Positions 51,715-59,665 of a stretch of 64,000 nucleotides of DNA are shown here, in pieces (within the stretch, counting starts at the first letter, position 1; each line of letters begins with the position of its first letter). Origin of the DNA: Falsirhodobacter sp. 20TX0035 (GTDB lineage: Bacteria > Pseudomonadota > Alphaproteobacteria > Rhodobacterales > Rhodobacteraceae); the NCBI RefSeq assembly GCF_028307215.1, contig NZ_JAQMHV010000012.1, positions 38,763-102,762 of the forward strand. Direction: 5' to 3'. A program made the position numbers and the translations under genes. The notes beneath the pieces are model-generated. The model worked only from the letters and a program-made list of their open reading frames with translations. It had not been told where the DNA came from and ran no database searches.

Positions 51715-52889
51715 GCCAGCCTCGTCGCATTGGCCGCCCAGCCCGGCGACAGCCGGACGTATTTGATGGCGCGGCGGTGGTAGGTGTAGGTGATGTGCAG
51801 CGTCCCGTCCGGGCCTTCCAGCAGCCAGGGATAGGACATTTCCTTGTTCCGCCCGTCGGTGGAATCGTTCGACGTGCAGGTGCCGGGACCGTCCTCCACG
51901 ATCAGGCGGTCGGGGAAGGTGCGGCCGCCATCGGCGGACAGGCAGACGCCCACCGGCGCGCGCCGCACGCCCCAGACGGGCACGCAGCCGCCGGTGGGAT
52001 CGGCGTCGGGACGGTCATCCTCCTCGCCCAGCTCGTCATAAAGCGAGGCGCGGCGGTCGGCACTGGTTGCGGCCGAGGACAGGTTGCAGATCAGCGCGAT
52101 CCGCCCGTCCGCGATCCGCGTCGCGGCGATGGAGGAGTTGTTGTTCGGCAGATCCGTCGCCTCGGGCGCGGACCAGCGGCGGCCATCGGCGCTTTCGCTG
52201 CGGAAGACGTGGTCGGCCTGACGGCGGCGGAAAAAGGCGGGGATCGTGCCGTCCATGGGCACCGGGCTCATGTGGACCGAACCGATGGAGCCTTCCACCG
52301 CCTCCAGCGTCCACGTCCGCCCTTGGTCCAGCGATATGCCCATGGCGGCGTCGTCATGGCTGCCGTTCCACTTCTGCCCAGGACGGGACGCACAGCGGAA
52401 GATCGGCAGAAGCCAGGCGCCATCGTCGCGCACCACCACACTACCGCGCACGAAGCAACCGCGCGGCAGGTCCAGATACCGCCCCTCGCCCGCCGTCACC
52501 CCACCCGCGTCGCGGGTCAGGGGTGCCATGCGGATGCGGCATTCGTCCTGGTTGCCCGAGGGCTGGGAGGTGTGGAACAGCCACATCCGCCCGTCCGGCG
52601 CGTGGAACACCACCGGGTTTTGTTCGGAGTGGTGGGGATCGTGGCTCAGCACCCTCACCGGGCCCCACTGGTTCCCGCCCGCCGGCAGCAGGCTGCCATG
52701 GATGGAGATGTCGGACTTTCCCTCCAGCGTGCCCCCGAACCACACACAGAGCAGCGCGCCGTCCGGCATCAGTGACAGGAACGAGGCGTGGTTCTGGATC
52801 ATGGGCGAGGGCAGAAATCCCTCCGCACGCCCCGGCGACACGGGCGTGACCTGCCCGGTCATCGCCTCCCCGATCTGGTCCGGCGTCAT
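51711..52889 (-). CDS. Cytoplasmic BNR/sialidase-fold protein
   Basis: This is a 392-residue protein of the BNR_2 (sialidase superfamily) propeller type. Asp-box-like motifs [10 protein letters not shown] and [10 protein letters not shown] are visible, with a further [10 protein letters not shown] and the conserved [20 protein letters not shown] and [20 protein letters not shown] segments. It has no signal peptide, unlike classical secreted sialidases, so it acts inside the cell. It is the first gene of an operon with pdxA2 and the iron alcohol dehydrogenase, all joined by 4-bp overlaps. It probably hydrolyses or isomerises an imported glycoside or acid sugar. Sialic-acid specificity cannot be claimed, because the full arginine triad is not clear. 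Confidence 0.8.
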   Translation of the reverse strand: MTPDQIGEAMTGQVTPVSPGRAEGFLPSPMIQNHASFLSLMPDGALLCVWFGGTLEGKSDISIHGSLLPAGGNQWGPVRVLSHDPHHSEQNPVVFHAPDGRMWLFHTSQPSGNQDECRIRMAPLTRDAGGVTAGEGRYLDLPRGCFVRGSVVVRDDGAWLLPIFRCASRPGQKWNGSHDDAAMGISLDQGRTWTLEAVEGSIGSVHMSPVPMDGTIPAFFRRRQADHVFRSESADGRRWSAPEATDLPNNNSSIAATRIADGRIALICNLSSAATSADRRASLYDELGEEDDRPDADPTGGCVPVWGVRRAPVGVCLSADGGRTFPDRLIVEDGPGTCTSNDSTDGRNKEMSYPWLLEGPDGTLHITYTYHRRAIKYVRLSPGWAANATRLA

Positions 52890-52937
52890 GGAATCCTCCC
52901 CTTGAACTTCCCAAGACAGTCGGCCCCCTCTTCAAGG

Positions 52938-53058
52938 TTGTCAAGTTGCATGATCCGAAATAAAAAGGTATAAGTAGAATAATACATCCATAACATACGG
53001 TATTAACTGCGTAATTTTCTGTGTCATTGAACGGCCTGAAAACCTATGTTGACAACAT
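52938..53058. promoter_or_regulatory. Divergent promoter region of the acid-sugar island with operator
   Basis: The gap between the BNR gene (start 52889, minus) and the binding-protein gene (start 53149, plus) contains a strikingly AT-rich core (about 52960-53035). ATGTTG-A-CAACAT, a perfect odd palindrome at 53046-53058, resembles GntR/FCD operators and overlaps a TTGACA -35-like element (53049-53054). A related but weaker TTGTCAA lies at 52938-52944 near the other promoter. Confidence 0.55.
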
Positions 53059-53148
53059 GACACCGCCGCCGCATCTTCGACGAACAGATGGGGAAGGGTC
53101 GGAGGAGGAGCTTCACGCCCGTGCCCCATCACCCTGGGGAGGTTTGTG

Positions 53149-54648
53149 ATGAAGAGAACGCTTGCGCTTGGCGCGCTGATGCTCGCCGCGGGACTGGCGC
53201 CCGCCCATGCCGCCGACACCGACATCCGGATCGTGCTGAGCGAGGAACTGGACCTGATGGAGCCGTGCATGGCCACCCGCTCCAACATCGGTCGGGTGAT
53301 CCTGCAGAACATCAACGAAACGCTGACCGAATACGACACGCGGAACGGTCAGGGCGTCATCCCCCGCCTTGCGACAAGCTGGGAACAGAAGGATGACGGC
53401 GGCTGGCGCTTCCACCTGCGCGACGGGGTCACCTTCTCGGACGGGTCGGCCTTCGACGCGGCCGACGTGAAGCATTCCTTCGACCGCGCGATGAGCGACA
53501 AGATCAGCTGCGAAACGCCCCGCTATTTCGGCGGCATGACGGTGGAGGCGACGGTGGTCGACGACCATACCGTCGATTTCAGCGCCGATCCCGTGCAGCC
53601 GATCCTGCCGCTGCTGCTGTCGCTGGTCACGATCGTGCCGTCGGAAACCCCGATCGAGTTCACGCGCCAGCCCGTCGGCACCGGCCCTTACGCGCTGACC
53701 GACTGGTCCCCCGGCCAGCAGATCGTGCTGACCCGCCGCGACGGCTATTGGGGCGAAGAGCCGAAGGTCACCTCGGCCACCTACCTGTTCCGGACCGACC
53801 CGTCCGTGCGCGCCGCCATGGTGGCTGCGGGGGAAGCGGACCTCGCCCCCTCCATCGCCGATCTGGACGCCACGAACGAGGCGACGGATTTCAGCTACCT
53901 CAACTCCGAAACCGTCTACATCCGGCTGGACCACACGGTGGCCCCGATCAACGACCTGCGGGTGCGCAAGGCCCTGAAGATGGCCATCGACCGCGAAGCG
54001 TTCATCGGCACCGTCATGGCCGACGGCACGCTGCTGGCCACCGCGCTGGTGCCGCCGACGACCGCCGGCTGGAACCCCGACGTGAAGCCCACCGCCTATG
54101 ATCCCGAAGGCGTGAAAGCCCTGCTGGAGGAAGCCCGCGCCGATGGCGTGCCGGTGGACACGCCCATCAAGCTGATCGCGCGCACCGGCAACTTCCCCGC
54201 CGTGGCCGAGGTGGGCGAGGCTATCCAGCAGATGCTGACCGATGCCGGCTTCAACATCGAGCTGCAGTTCCTGGAAGTGGCGGAGCACGAGCAGTATTAC
54301 TCCCGCCCGTTCCCGACCAGCGCCGGCCCCTACATGCTGATGGCGATGCATGACAACGACAAGGGCGACCCCGTCTTCACCATGTTCTTCAAGTACGACA
54401 GCGAAGGCCGCCAGTCGGGCACCCACGATCCGAAGGCCGACGAGCTGATCGCCGCCGCCTCGGCCGCCACGGGAGAGGAACGGGCGAAGCTGTGGTCCGA
54501 ACTGATCGCCTATCTTTACACCGACATCGCGGCGGACATCCCGCTCTTCCACACAGTCGGGTTCACGCGGGTCGGCGAGAACCTCGATTTCAAGCCCACG
54601 ATCGCCACGAATTCGCAGCTGCAACTGTCGCAGATCGGGTTCAAGTGA
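53149..54648 (+). CDS. Peptide-type ABC substrate-binding protein without local permeases
   Basis: This 499-residue family-5 binding protein has a signal peptide (MKRTLALGALMLAAGLAPAHA). The start at 53149 has GGGGAGG six bases upstream. Family features are TSWEQKDDGGWRFHLRDGVT, FSDGSAFDAADVKHSFDRAM, QPVGTGPYALTDWSPGQQIV and RKALKMAIDREAFIGTVMAD. Family-5 proteins bind peptides but also oligosaccharides, opines and other solutes. No permease or ATPase gene lies in this island, so it must share a transporter encoded elsewhere, possibly the Dpp-like system at 13.5-18.3 kb or one outside the window. It is the first gene of the plus-strand operon of the acid-sugar island. Confidence 0.88.
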   Translation: MKRTLALGALMLAAGLAPAHAADTDIRIVLSEELDLMEPCMATRSNIGRVILQNINETLTEYDTRNGQGVIPRLATSWEQKDDGGWRFHLRDGVTFSDGSAFDAADVKHSFDRAMSDKISCETPRYFGGMTVEATVVDDHTVDFSADPVQPILPLLLSLVTIVPSETPIEFTRQPVGTGPYALTDWSPGQQIVLTRRDGYWGEEPKVTSATYLFRTDPSVRAAMVAAGEADLAPSIADLDATNEATDFSYLNSETVYIRLDHTVAPINDLRVRKALKMAIDREAFIGTVMADGTLLATALVPPTTAGWNPDVKPTAYDPEGVKALLEEARADGVPVDTPIKLIARTGNFPAVAEVGEAIQQMLTDAGFNIELQFLEVAEHEQYYSRPFPTSAGPYMLMAMHDNDKGDPVFTMFFKYDSEGRQSGTHDPKADELIAAASAATGEERAKLWSELIAYLYTDIAADIPLFHTVGFTRVGENLDFKPTIATNSQLQLSQIGFK

Positions 54649-54657
54649 TCCACCCCA

Positions 54658-54682
54658 TCCCGGGCGACCTCCACGCCCGGGA
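54658..54682 (+). other. Hairpin after the binding-protein gene
   Basis: TCCCGGGCG and CGCCCGGGA form a perfect 9-bp stem with a 7-base loop in the 54-bp gap before the next gene. It has no T-run, and resembles the mRNA-stabilising hairpins that follow binding-protein genes. Confidence 0.5.
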
Positions 54683-54702
54683 CCCATCCCAAAGGACATC
54701 CG

Positions 54703-55584
54703 ATGACCCAAGACGCGTTCGTGGCCCTTGTCACCTGTTTCCACGATGACGAGACGATCAATTACGACGCCACCCGCCGTCAGGTGCGCCGTCAGGTGGA
54801 GGCCGGCAACAACATCATGTGCGCGGGCACCAACGGCGATTTCACCGCCCTGACCTTTGACGAGAAGGTGGCGCTGACCGAAGCCGTGGTGACCGAGGTG
54901 GGAGGCCGCGCCAAGGTCATCGTGAACGCCGGCATGCCCGCCACGTATGAGACGGTGAAGCTGGCGCGCGCGTTCGACCGCATCGGCGTGGACGGGATCG
55001 CGGTCATCACCCCGTTCTTCATCGCCTGCACGCAGGACGGGCTGGTGCGCCATTTCACCGCCGTCGCGGACGCGGTAAACACGCCCGTCTATCTTTACGA
55101 CATCCCCGCCCGCACCCAGAACCATATCGAGCCCGCCACGGCGAAGGCGCTGGCCGATCACCCCAACATCGCGGGCATCAAGGATTCCGGCGGCGCGCAG
55201 GACACGCTGGAGGCCTATCTTCAGGTGGGCCGCGAAAAGCCAGGCTTTGCCGTCTATTCCGGCCCGGACCATCTGGTGCACTGGTCGCTGATGAACGGGG
55301 CGGCGGGCTGCATCTCCGGCCTCGGCAACGTGCTGCCCGAGGTGCTGGCCGCCCTGCTGCGCGCCCACAACGCCGGCGATCATGCCGAGGCGGAGCGTCA
55401 GCAGGAGATCTTCGGCAACTTCCGCAAGGATCTCTACGGCCTCGGCTATCCGCCCGCGCTGGTGAAGCGGGCGCTCTACCTGATGGACCCGTCAGTGGGG
55501 GCCAGCCGGCAGCCCGCGCTGTTGCCCGACGCCGAACAGGACCGCAAGATCATCGCGATCCTGCAGAAATACGCGCTCCTCTGA
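54703..55584 (+). CDS. DapA/NanA family lyase or dehydratase
   Basis: This 293-residue class I aldolase-type TIM barrel starts after AAAGGA. Visible features are GTNGDFTALTFDEKVALTEA (the GTTGE-like motif, here GTNGD), VNAGMPATYETVKLARAFDR, the tyrosine in VYLYDIPARTQNHIEPATAK, and the Schiff-base lysine in HPNIAGIKDSGGAQDTLEAY. The family includes dihydrodipicolinate synthase, N-acetylneuraminate lyase, 2-keto-3-deoxy-sugar-acid aldolases and ketodeoxyglucarate dehydratase. The neighbours (DUF1537 kinase, PdxA2, KdgK-like kinase, BNR protein) favour a sugar-acid aldolase or dehydratase over lysine biosynthesis. Confidence 0.87.
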   Translation: MTQDAFVALVTCFHDDETINYDATRRQVRRQVEAGNNIMCAGTNGDFTALTFDEKVALTEAVVTEVGGRAKVIVNAGMPATYETVKLARAFDRIGVDGIAVITPFFIACTQDGLVRHFTAVADAVNTPVYLYDIPARTQNHIEPATAKALADHPNIAGIKDSGGAQDTLEAYLQVGREKPGFAVYSGPDHLVHWSLMNGAAGCISGLGNVLPEVLAALLRAHNAGDHAEAERQQEIFGNFRKDLYGLGYPPALVKRALYLMDPSVGASRQPALLPDAEQDRKIIAILQKYALL

Positions 55585-55636
55585 CGGGCGACGCGCGCCG
55601 CTGGAAACGCCCGGCGGCGCGGGATAAGGAAGGCCC

Positions 55637-56641
55637 ATGCACAGTCCCGCCCCGCCCCTTCTTGCCATTATCGCCGACGACCTGACGGGCGCGCTGGACG
55701 CCGCCGCCCCCTTTGCAGGTCGCGGCCTGCGGGTGGAGGTGGCGCTGTCGGCCGAGGTCGTGCCCGAGGCGGTGGCCAGCGGCGCGCAGGTCATCTCGGT
55801 CAGCACAAGGTCGCGCGAGGTTCCGGCGGATGCGGCCCGCGCGGCGGTGGCGACGGCGCTAGCCGGACTGCCCCCCGGCACGCGGCTGTTCAAGAAGGTG
55901 GATTCGCGCCTGAAGGGCAATATCGCGGCGGAACTGGGGGCCTTTCCCGAAGGACCCGCTTTGGCCGCGCCCGCCATCCCAGATTTCGGACGCGTGGTGC
56001 AGAACGGTTGTGTCTGCGGCTTCGGCGTGGCGGAGCCCATTCCCGTGGCCCCCCCGCTGGGCCGCCCCGCGGTCGTTCCCGACACTCTGACCGACGACGA
56101 CCTGCACGCTGCCCTGCAGGATGCGGGCGACGCCCTGCTGATCGGCGCCCGTGGTCTGGCCCGCGCGCTTGCCATCCGGATGACGGGGCAGGGGGAGGAA
56201 ACCGCGCCGACTCTCCCCGGCCCCCGCGCGTTGTTGATCGTGGGATCGCGCGATCCGATCACGATGGCGCAGGTGGCCTCGCTGGACGGCGTGCCGCATC
56301 TGGCCGCCCCGAACGGCGTCATCCCCGACGCGGAGGATGCCGACATCACGCTGATTCAGGCCACGCAGGGGAACGAGGCTGTGGACGGAACGGTCGTAGC
56401 GGCCAACCTCGCCCAGAGTCTGCGCGCCATGCCCACACCCGACACCCTGTTCCTGACCGGCGGCGCCACGGCCGAGGCGGTGCTGTCCGCACAGGGCATC
56501 CGCACACTGCACCTGTTGGGAGAGGTCCTGCCCGGCCTTCCCGTGGCACGGGCAGGGGACTTGACCATCGTGGCGAAATCCGGCGGCTTTGGTCCGGAGG
56601 ACACGCTCGTCCGCCTTGTCCGCATGATCCGCGGGGATTAA
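55637..56641 (+). CDS. DUF1537 four-carbon acid sugar kinase
   Basis: The protein has 334 residues and starts after AAGGAAGG. The N-terminal substrate domain has LAIIADDLTGALDAAAPFAG (the ADDLTGA signature, about residues 9-28) and RLFKKVDSRLKGNIAAELGA. The C-terminal nucleotide domain has LFLTGGATAEAVLSAQGIRT and VAKSGGFGPEDTLVRLV, the ATP-site motifs. Characterised members phosphorylate D-threonate, D-erythronate or L-threonate derivatives at O4. The length is clearly below the usual about 410-430, with the middle linker shortened, yet both signature regions are intact. It acts with the PdxA2 of the divergent operon to make dihydroxyacetone phosphate. Confidence 0.9.
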   Translation: MHSPAPPLLAIIADDLTGALDAAAPFAGRGLRVEVALSAEVVPEAVASGAQVISVSTRSREVPADAARAAVATALAGLPPGTRLFKKVDSRLKGNIAAELGAFPEGPALAAPAIPDFGRVVQNGCVCGFGVAEPIPVAPPLGRPAVVPDTLTDDDLHAALQDAGDALLIGARGLARALAIRMTGQGEETAPTLPGPRALLIVGSRDPITMAQVASLDGVPHLAAPNGVIPDAEDADITLIQATQGNEAVDGTVVAANLAQSLRAMPTPDTLFLTGGATAEAVLSAQGIRTLHLLGEVLPGLPVARAGDLTIVAKSGGFGPEDTLVRLVRMIRGD

Positions 56642-56642
56642 G

Positions 56643-57356
56643 ATGCAGATGGCCCCCCAATCCGGCCGCAAGAGCCTGGCGGAAATCGTCTTCGACCGCA
56701 TGCTGAAGGCGATCAAGTCCGGCGCCTACCAGGCCGACGAACGTCTGCCGACCGAGCATGAGCTGGCGGCGGAATTCGAAGTCTCCCGCCCCATCGTGCG
56801 CGAGGCGTTGCGCCGGCTGCGCGATCAGGGCCTGATCTATTCCCGGCAGGGCGCGGGCAGCTTCGTGCGCGCCATCGGGCTGAAGCAGCCTTTGGGCTTC
56901 GGGTCGCTGGAAAACGTGGCCGACCTGCTGAACTGCTACGAATTCCGCCTCACGATGGAGCCGGAGGCCGCCGCCTGCGCCGCCCTGCGCCACGAGCCCG
57001 AAGATCTGGCCCCGCTGGCCGCAGCGCTGGACCTGATGCGCGACGCGACGAACCGCCAGTCCCACCGGGCCGACGCGGATTTCCAGTTCCACGTCGCGAT
57101 CGCCACCCTGTCGGGCAACCCCTATTTCGCCACCGCGATGGAGGCGCTGGAGGATCACATCGCCGCCGGGATGCGCTTTCACGGCGCGTCGGTGAAACGC
57201 GAGACGTCCGGCCTGTCGCAGGTGTTTCTGGAGCATTCGGAAATCTTCGCGGCGATCCGCGACCGCAACGCCGAGGCGGCCCGCCGCCTGATGCGCGCCC
57301 ACCTGTCGGGTTCTCAGGACCGGGTGTTCCAGAAGCGCACGCCGGGGCGGGGTTAA
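56643..57356 (+). CDS. GntR family regulator (FadR/FCD subgroup) of the acid-sugar island
   Basis: The 237-residue regulator starts one base after the kinase stop. Its winged HTH is SLAEIVFDRMLKAIKSGAYQ, then LPTEHELAAEFEVSRPIVRE and ALRRLRDQGLIYSRQGAGSF (about residues 10-75). The FCD domain carries the metal and ligand residues in ADADFQFHVAIATLSGNPYF and LEHSEIFAAIRDRNAEAARR. Being the last gene of the plus operon, it most likely controls both divergent operons through the ATGTTGACAACAT palindrome at 53046-53058, with a sugar acid as inducer. Its stop overlaps that of the convergent kinase gene by 4 bp. Confidence 0.9.
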   Translation: MQMAPQSGRKSLAEIVFDRMLKAIKSGAYQADERLPTEHELAAEFEVSRPIVREALRRLRDQGLIYSRQGAGSFVRAIGLKQPLGFGSLENVADLLNCYEFRLTMEPEAAACAALRHEPEDLAPLAAALDLMRDATNRQSHRADADFQFHVAIATLSGNPYFATAMEALEDHIAAGMRFHGASVKRETSGLSQVFLEHSEIFAAIRDRNAEAARRLMRAHLSGSQDRVFQKRTPGRG

Positions 57357-58264
57357 AGGCCCGCCAGTTCCCCCGGCGGGATCAGCGCGCCGCGATGCCC
57401 CACCACCTTCATCGCGACGGCGTGCCCCCGCCGCGCCGCATCCTCGGCCGGGGCGCCGGTCAGCCGCGCCGCCAGATAGCCGCCGTTGAAGCTGTCGCCC
57501 GCGCCGGTCGTGTCCACGGGCGTCACGCGGTCCATGGCGGGCAGGGGGCGCAGGTCATGGCCCACCGCCAGCGCCATCTCGGCGCCGCCGTTCTTCACCA
57601 GCACCTCACTCGCGCCCAGATCGCGATAGCGGCGGGCGGTCGCATCGGGGTCGGCGTCGCCGAACCACGTCGCCTCGTCGTCATGCGAGGGGAGGGCGAT
57701 GTCGGCCAGCCGCGCGGCCTCGGTCGTGGCGGCGCACATCGCCTCGGGCGAAGACCAGAGGCGCGGCCGCAGGTTCGGGTCGAACACGATGCGCGCGCCT
57801 TCCGCCCGGCGCGCCGCCAGCGCCTCGAACAGCGTCGCCCGCGCGGCGTCCGTCAGGATGCCGATGGTGATGCCGGAAAAGTAGATCACGTCCGCGTCCG
57901 CCATTCCCGCCGCCAGCCGGTCCGCGTCATCGGCCAGCGTGCGCGCGGCCGCCGTGTCGCGCCAATAGGTGAAGCTGCGTTCGCCGTCCTTCAGGTCGAT
58001 CATGTAAAGCCCCGGCACGCGCGACGGGTGCCGCTGAATGTGGGAGATGTCGAGGCCCCCCTCCTCCATGAAGGCCAGCATCCGGTCGGACAGCGGATCG
58101 GTTCCCACGGCGGTCAGGTAGCCGACCGTCCAGTCGCGGGGCAGCAGCGCGCGCAGATACCAGGCGGTGTTCAGCGTGTCGCCGGCAAAGCCCGTGCGGA
58201 AGACGCCCGCCTCTCCCGTGCCGGACATCTCGATCATGCATTCGCCGATGGACAGCAGTTTCAT
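57353..58264 (-). CDS. PfkB family sugar kinase, 2-keto-3-deoxygluconate kinase-like
   Basis: This is a 303-residue ribokinase-fold enzyme. Features are KLLSIGECMIEMSGTGEAGV at the N terminus, FRTGFAGDTLNTAWYLRALL with the substrate-binding GDTLNTA, and YFSGITIGILTDAARATLFE. The catalytic signature VTPVDTTGAGDSFNGGYLAA carries the anion hole and base Asp (about residue 255). The N-terminal SIGECMIE and GDTLN patterns resemble KdgK, which phosphorylates 2-keto-3-deoxygluconate. It is convergent with the GntR gene, so it has its own promoter. Its product would need a KDPG aldolase encoded elsewhere. Confidence 0.87.
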   Translation of the reverse strand: MKLLSIGECMIEMSGTGEAGVFRTGFAGDTLNTAWYLRALLPRDWTVGYLTAVGTDPLSDRMLAFMEEGGLDISHIQRHPSRVPGLYMIDLKDGERSFTYWRDTAAARTLADDADRLAAGMADADVIYFSGITIGILTDAARATLFEALAARRAEGARIVFDPNLRPRLWSSPEAMCAATTEAARLADIALPSHDDEATWFGDADPDATARRYRDLGASEVLVKNGGAEMALAVGHDLRPLPAMDRVTPVDTTGAGDSFNGGYLAARLTGAPAEDAARRGHAVAMKVVGHRGALIPPGELAGL

Positions 58265-58449
58265 CCCGTGTTCCCCCCGTTGGATCCCCGCCCATGTTGT
58301 CGGACAAGCCGGCCCCGGTGACAAGGCGAAGATGCGGACGGAACAACCTTCCGGCCCTGCGGTTCGGTTTTCAGACAGGACGCCACGCGAAAGGATGACC
58401 GCATGTTCCCGATGACCGCACAGGCCCCCCGCTTTGTCCGGAGGCGCGC

Positions 58450-59628
58450 ATGATCCCGCCCCGCCTGCACGCAAGTCTGGACGCGGCCTCTGTCGCGGCG
58501 CTGGCCGTGGCGCCGGCCGTCCTGCCCATGTCGCCCGCCACGGGGCGGGCGCTGCGGCTGACAGCCCTTGGGTTGGCCGCCTACAGCCTCTTCACCCGAT
58601 ATGACGGGCGGCACGCGGGCGGCCTGAACCTGAACGAACATCGGGTCCTGGACGCCGCCCAAGGTGTTGCCTTCTGCGTCGCCGCCGCCATGCAGGACAG
58701 CCGGGCGCTGCGCACGGCGATGGGCGGCTATGGCGTGCTGTGCCTGGGGGCGGCGGCGCTGGCCGCGCCCTTGCCCGCGCCTGGCGTGGCGCTGCCGTCG
58801 CTGGCGCTGACCGGCGTGAAGATGGACCGCGTGACGGAGGTTGCCGCCGATCTCGCCTATCTGCGGACAGGTATCGTCAACGTGGCCTTCATCGGCCGCC
58901 CTGATGCGGGCGACTGGGTTCTGATCGATGCGGGCCTGCCCGGCTGCGCCCCCGCCATCCTGCGCGCGGCCGAGAATCGCTTTGGCCGCCCGCCCGTCGC
59001 GATCCTGCTAACGCATGCGCATTTCGACCATGTGGGCGCGTTGCAGGTGCTGGCCGACCACTGGGACGTGCCGGTCTATGCCCATCCGCTGGAACGTCCG
59101 CATCTGGACGGCGACGCGTCCTATCCCCCGGCCGCGCCTGAGGTGGGGGGCGGCACGATGGCCACGCTGTCGCCCCTGTTCCCGCGTGGGCCGGTGCGGT
59201 TGCGCGCACGGGTGCGGGATCTTCCGGCCGACGGCACCCTGCCGATGCTGCCGGGGTGGGGCTGGCTGCACACGCCGGGGCACACGCCCGGGCATGTCTC
59301 CTTCTGGAAAGAGTGCACGCGCGTGCTGGTGGCGGGCGACGCCTTCACCACGACGCAGCAGGAATCCTTGCGTGATGCCGTGGCTCAGGCGCCCGAACTG
59401 CATGGTCCGCCGGCCTATTTCACCTCGGACTGGGCGGCGGCAGAGGCGTCGGTGCGCAAGCTGGCCGCGCTGGAACCGGACGTGGTCGTCGCAGGGCACG
59501 GGCCGGCCGGTGCGGGCCTGCGGTTCCGGAAGGCGCTGCACGAACTGGCAAACGGCTTCGCGCGGATCGGCCTGCCACCGGCGAGCCGCTATTTGGGCCA
59601 GCCCGCCGAACCGGCCCGGCTGAGCTGA
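58450..59628 (+). CDS. Metallo-beta-lactamase-fold hydrolase with membrane N-terminal domain
   Basis: This 392-residue protein starts after GGAGG. The first about 120 residues contain three to four hydrophobic stretches (AASVAALAVAPAVLPM, LRLTALGLAAYSLFTRYD, VLDAAQGVAFCVAAAMQ, GVLCLGAAALAAPLPAPG) that look like a DUF-type membrane or tightly packed helical domain. The rest is an MBL domain with the zinc motif ILLTHAHFDHVGALQVL (His189, His191, Asp193, His194), then GWLHTPGHTPGHVSFW and VVAGHGPAG. The MBL part could be a glyoxalase II-like, lactonase-like or other hydrolase. The start-proximal domain makes it unusual. A terminator follows. Confidence 0.82.
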   Translation: MIPPRLHASLDAASVAALAVAPAVLPMSPATGRALRLTALGLAAYSLFTRYDGRHAGGLNLNEHRVLDAAQGVAFCVAAAMQDSRALRTAMGGYGVLCLGAAALAAPLPAPGVALPSLALTGVKMDRVTEVAADLAYLRTGIVNVAFIGRPDAGDWVLIDAGLPGCAPAILRAAENRFGRPPVAILLTHAHFDHVGALQVLADHWDVPVYAHPLERPHLDGDASYPPAAPEVGGGTMATLSPLFPRGPVRLRARVRDLPADGTLPMLPGWGWLHTPGHTPGHVSFWKECTRVLVAGDAFTTTQQESLRDAVAQAPELHGPPAYFTSDWAAAEASVRKLAALEPDVVVAGHGPAGAGLRFRKALHELANGFARIGLPPASRYLGQPAEPARLS

Positions 59629-59639
59629 TCGAAAAGACG

Positions 59640-59663
59640 GGCCGCGGGATCCGCGGCCTTTTC
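59640..59663 (+). terminator. Intrinsic terminator after the MBL gene
   Basis: GGCCGCGG-GAT-CCGCGGCC followed by TTTT starts 11 bases after the stop codon. It separates the MBL gene from the convergent malQ. Confidence 0.8.
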
Positions 59664-59665
59664 CG

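Noticed and set aside
54703..55584. Lysine-biosynthesis dapA
   Set aside because: It lies in a regulated catabolic operon, and the usual GTTGE motif reads GTNGD. A sugar-acid lyase or dehydratase is more likely.
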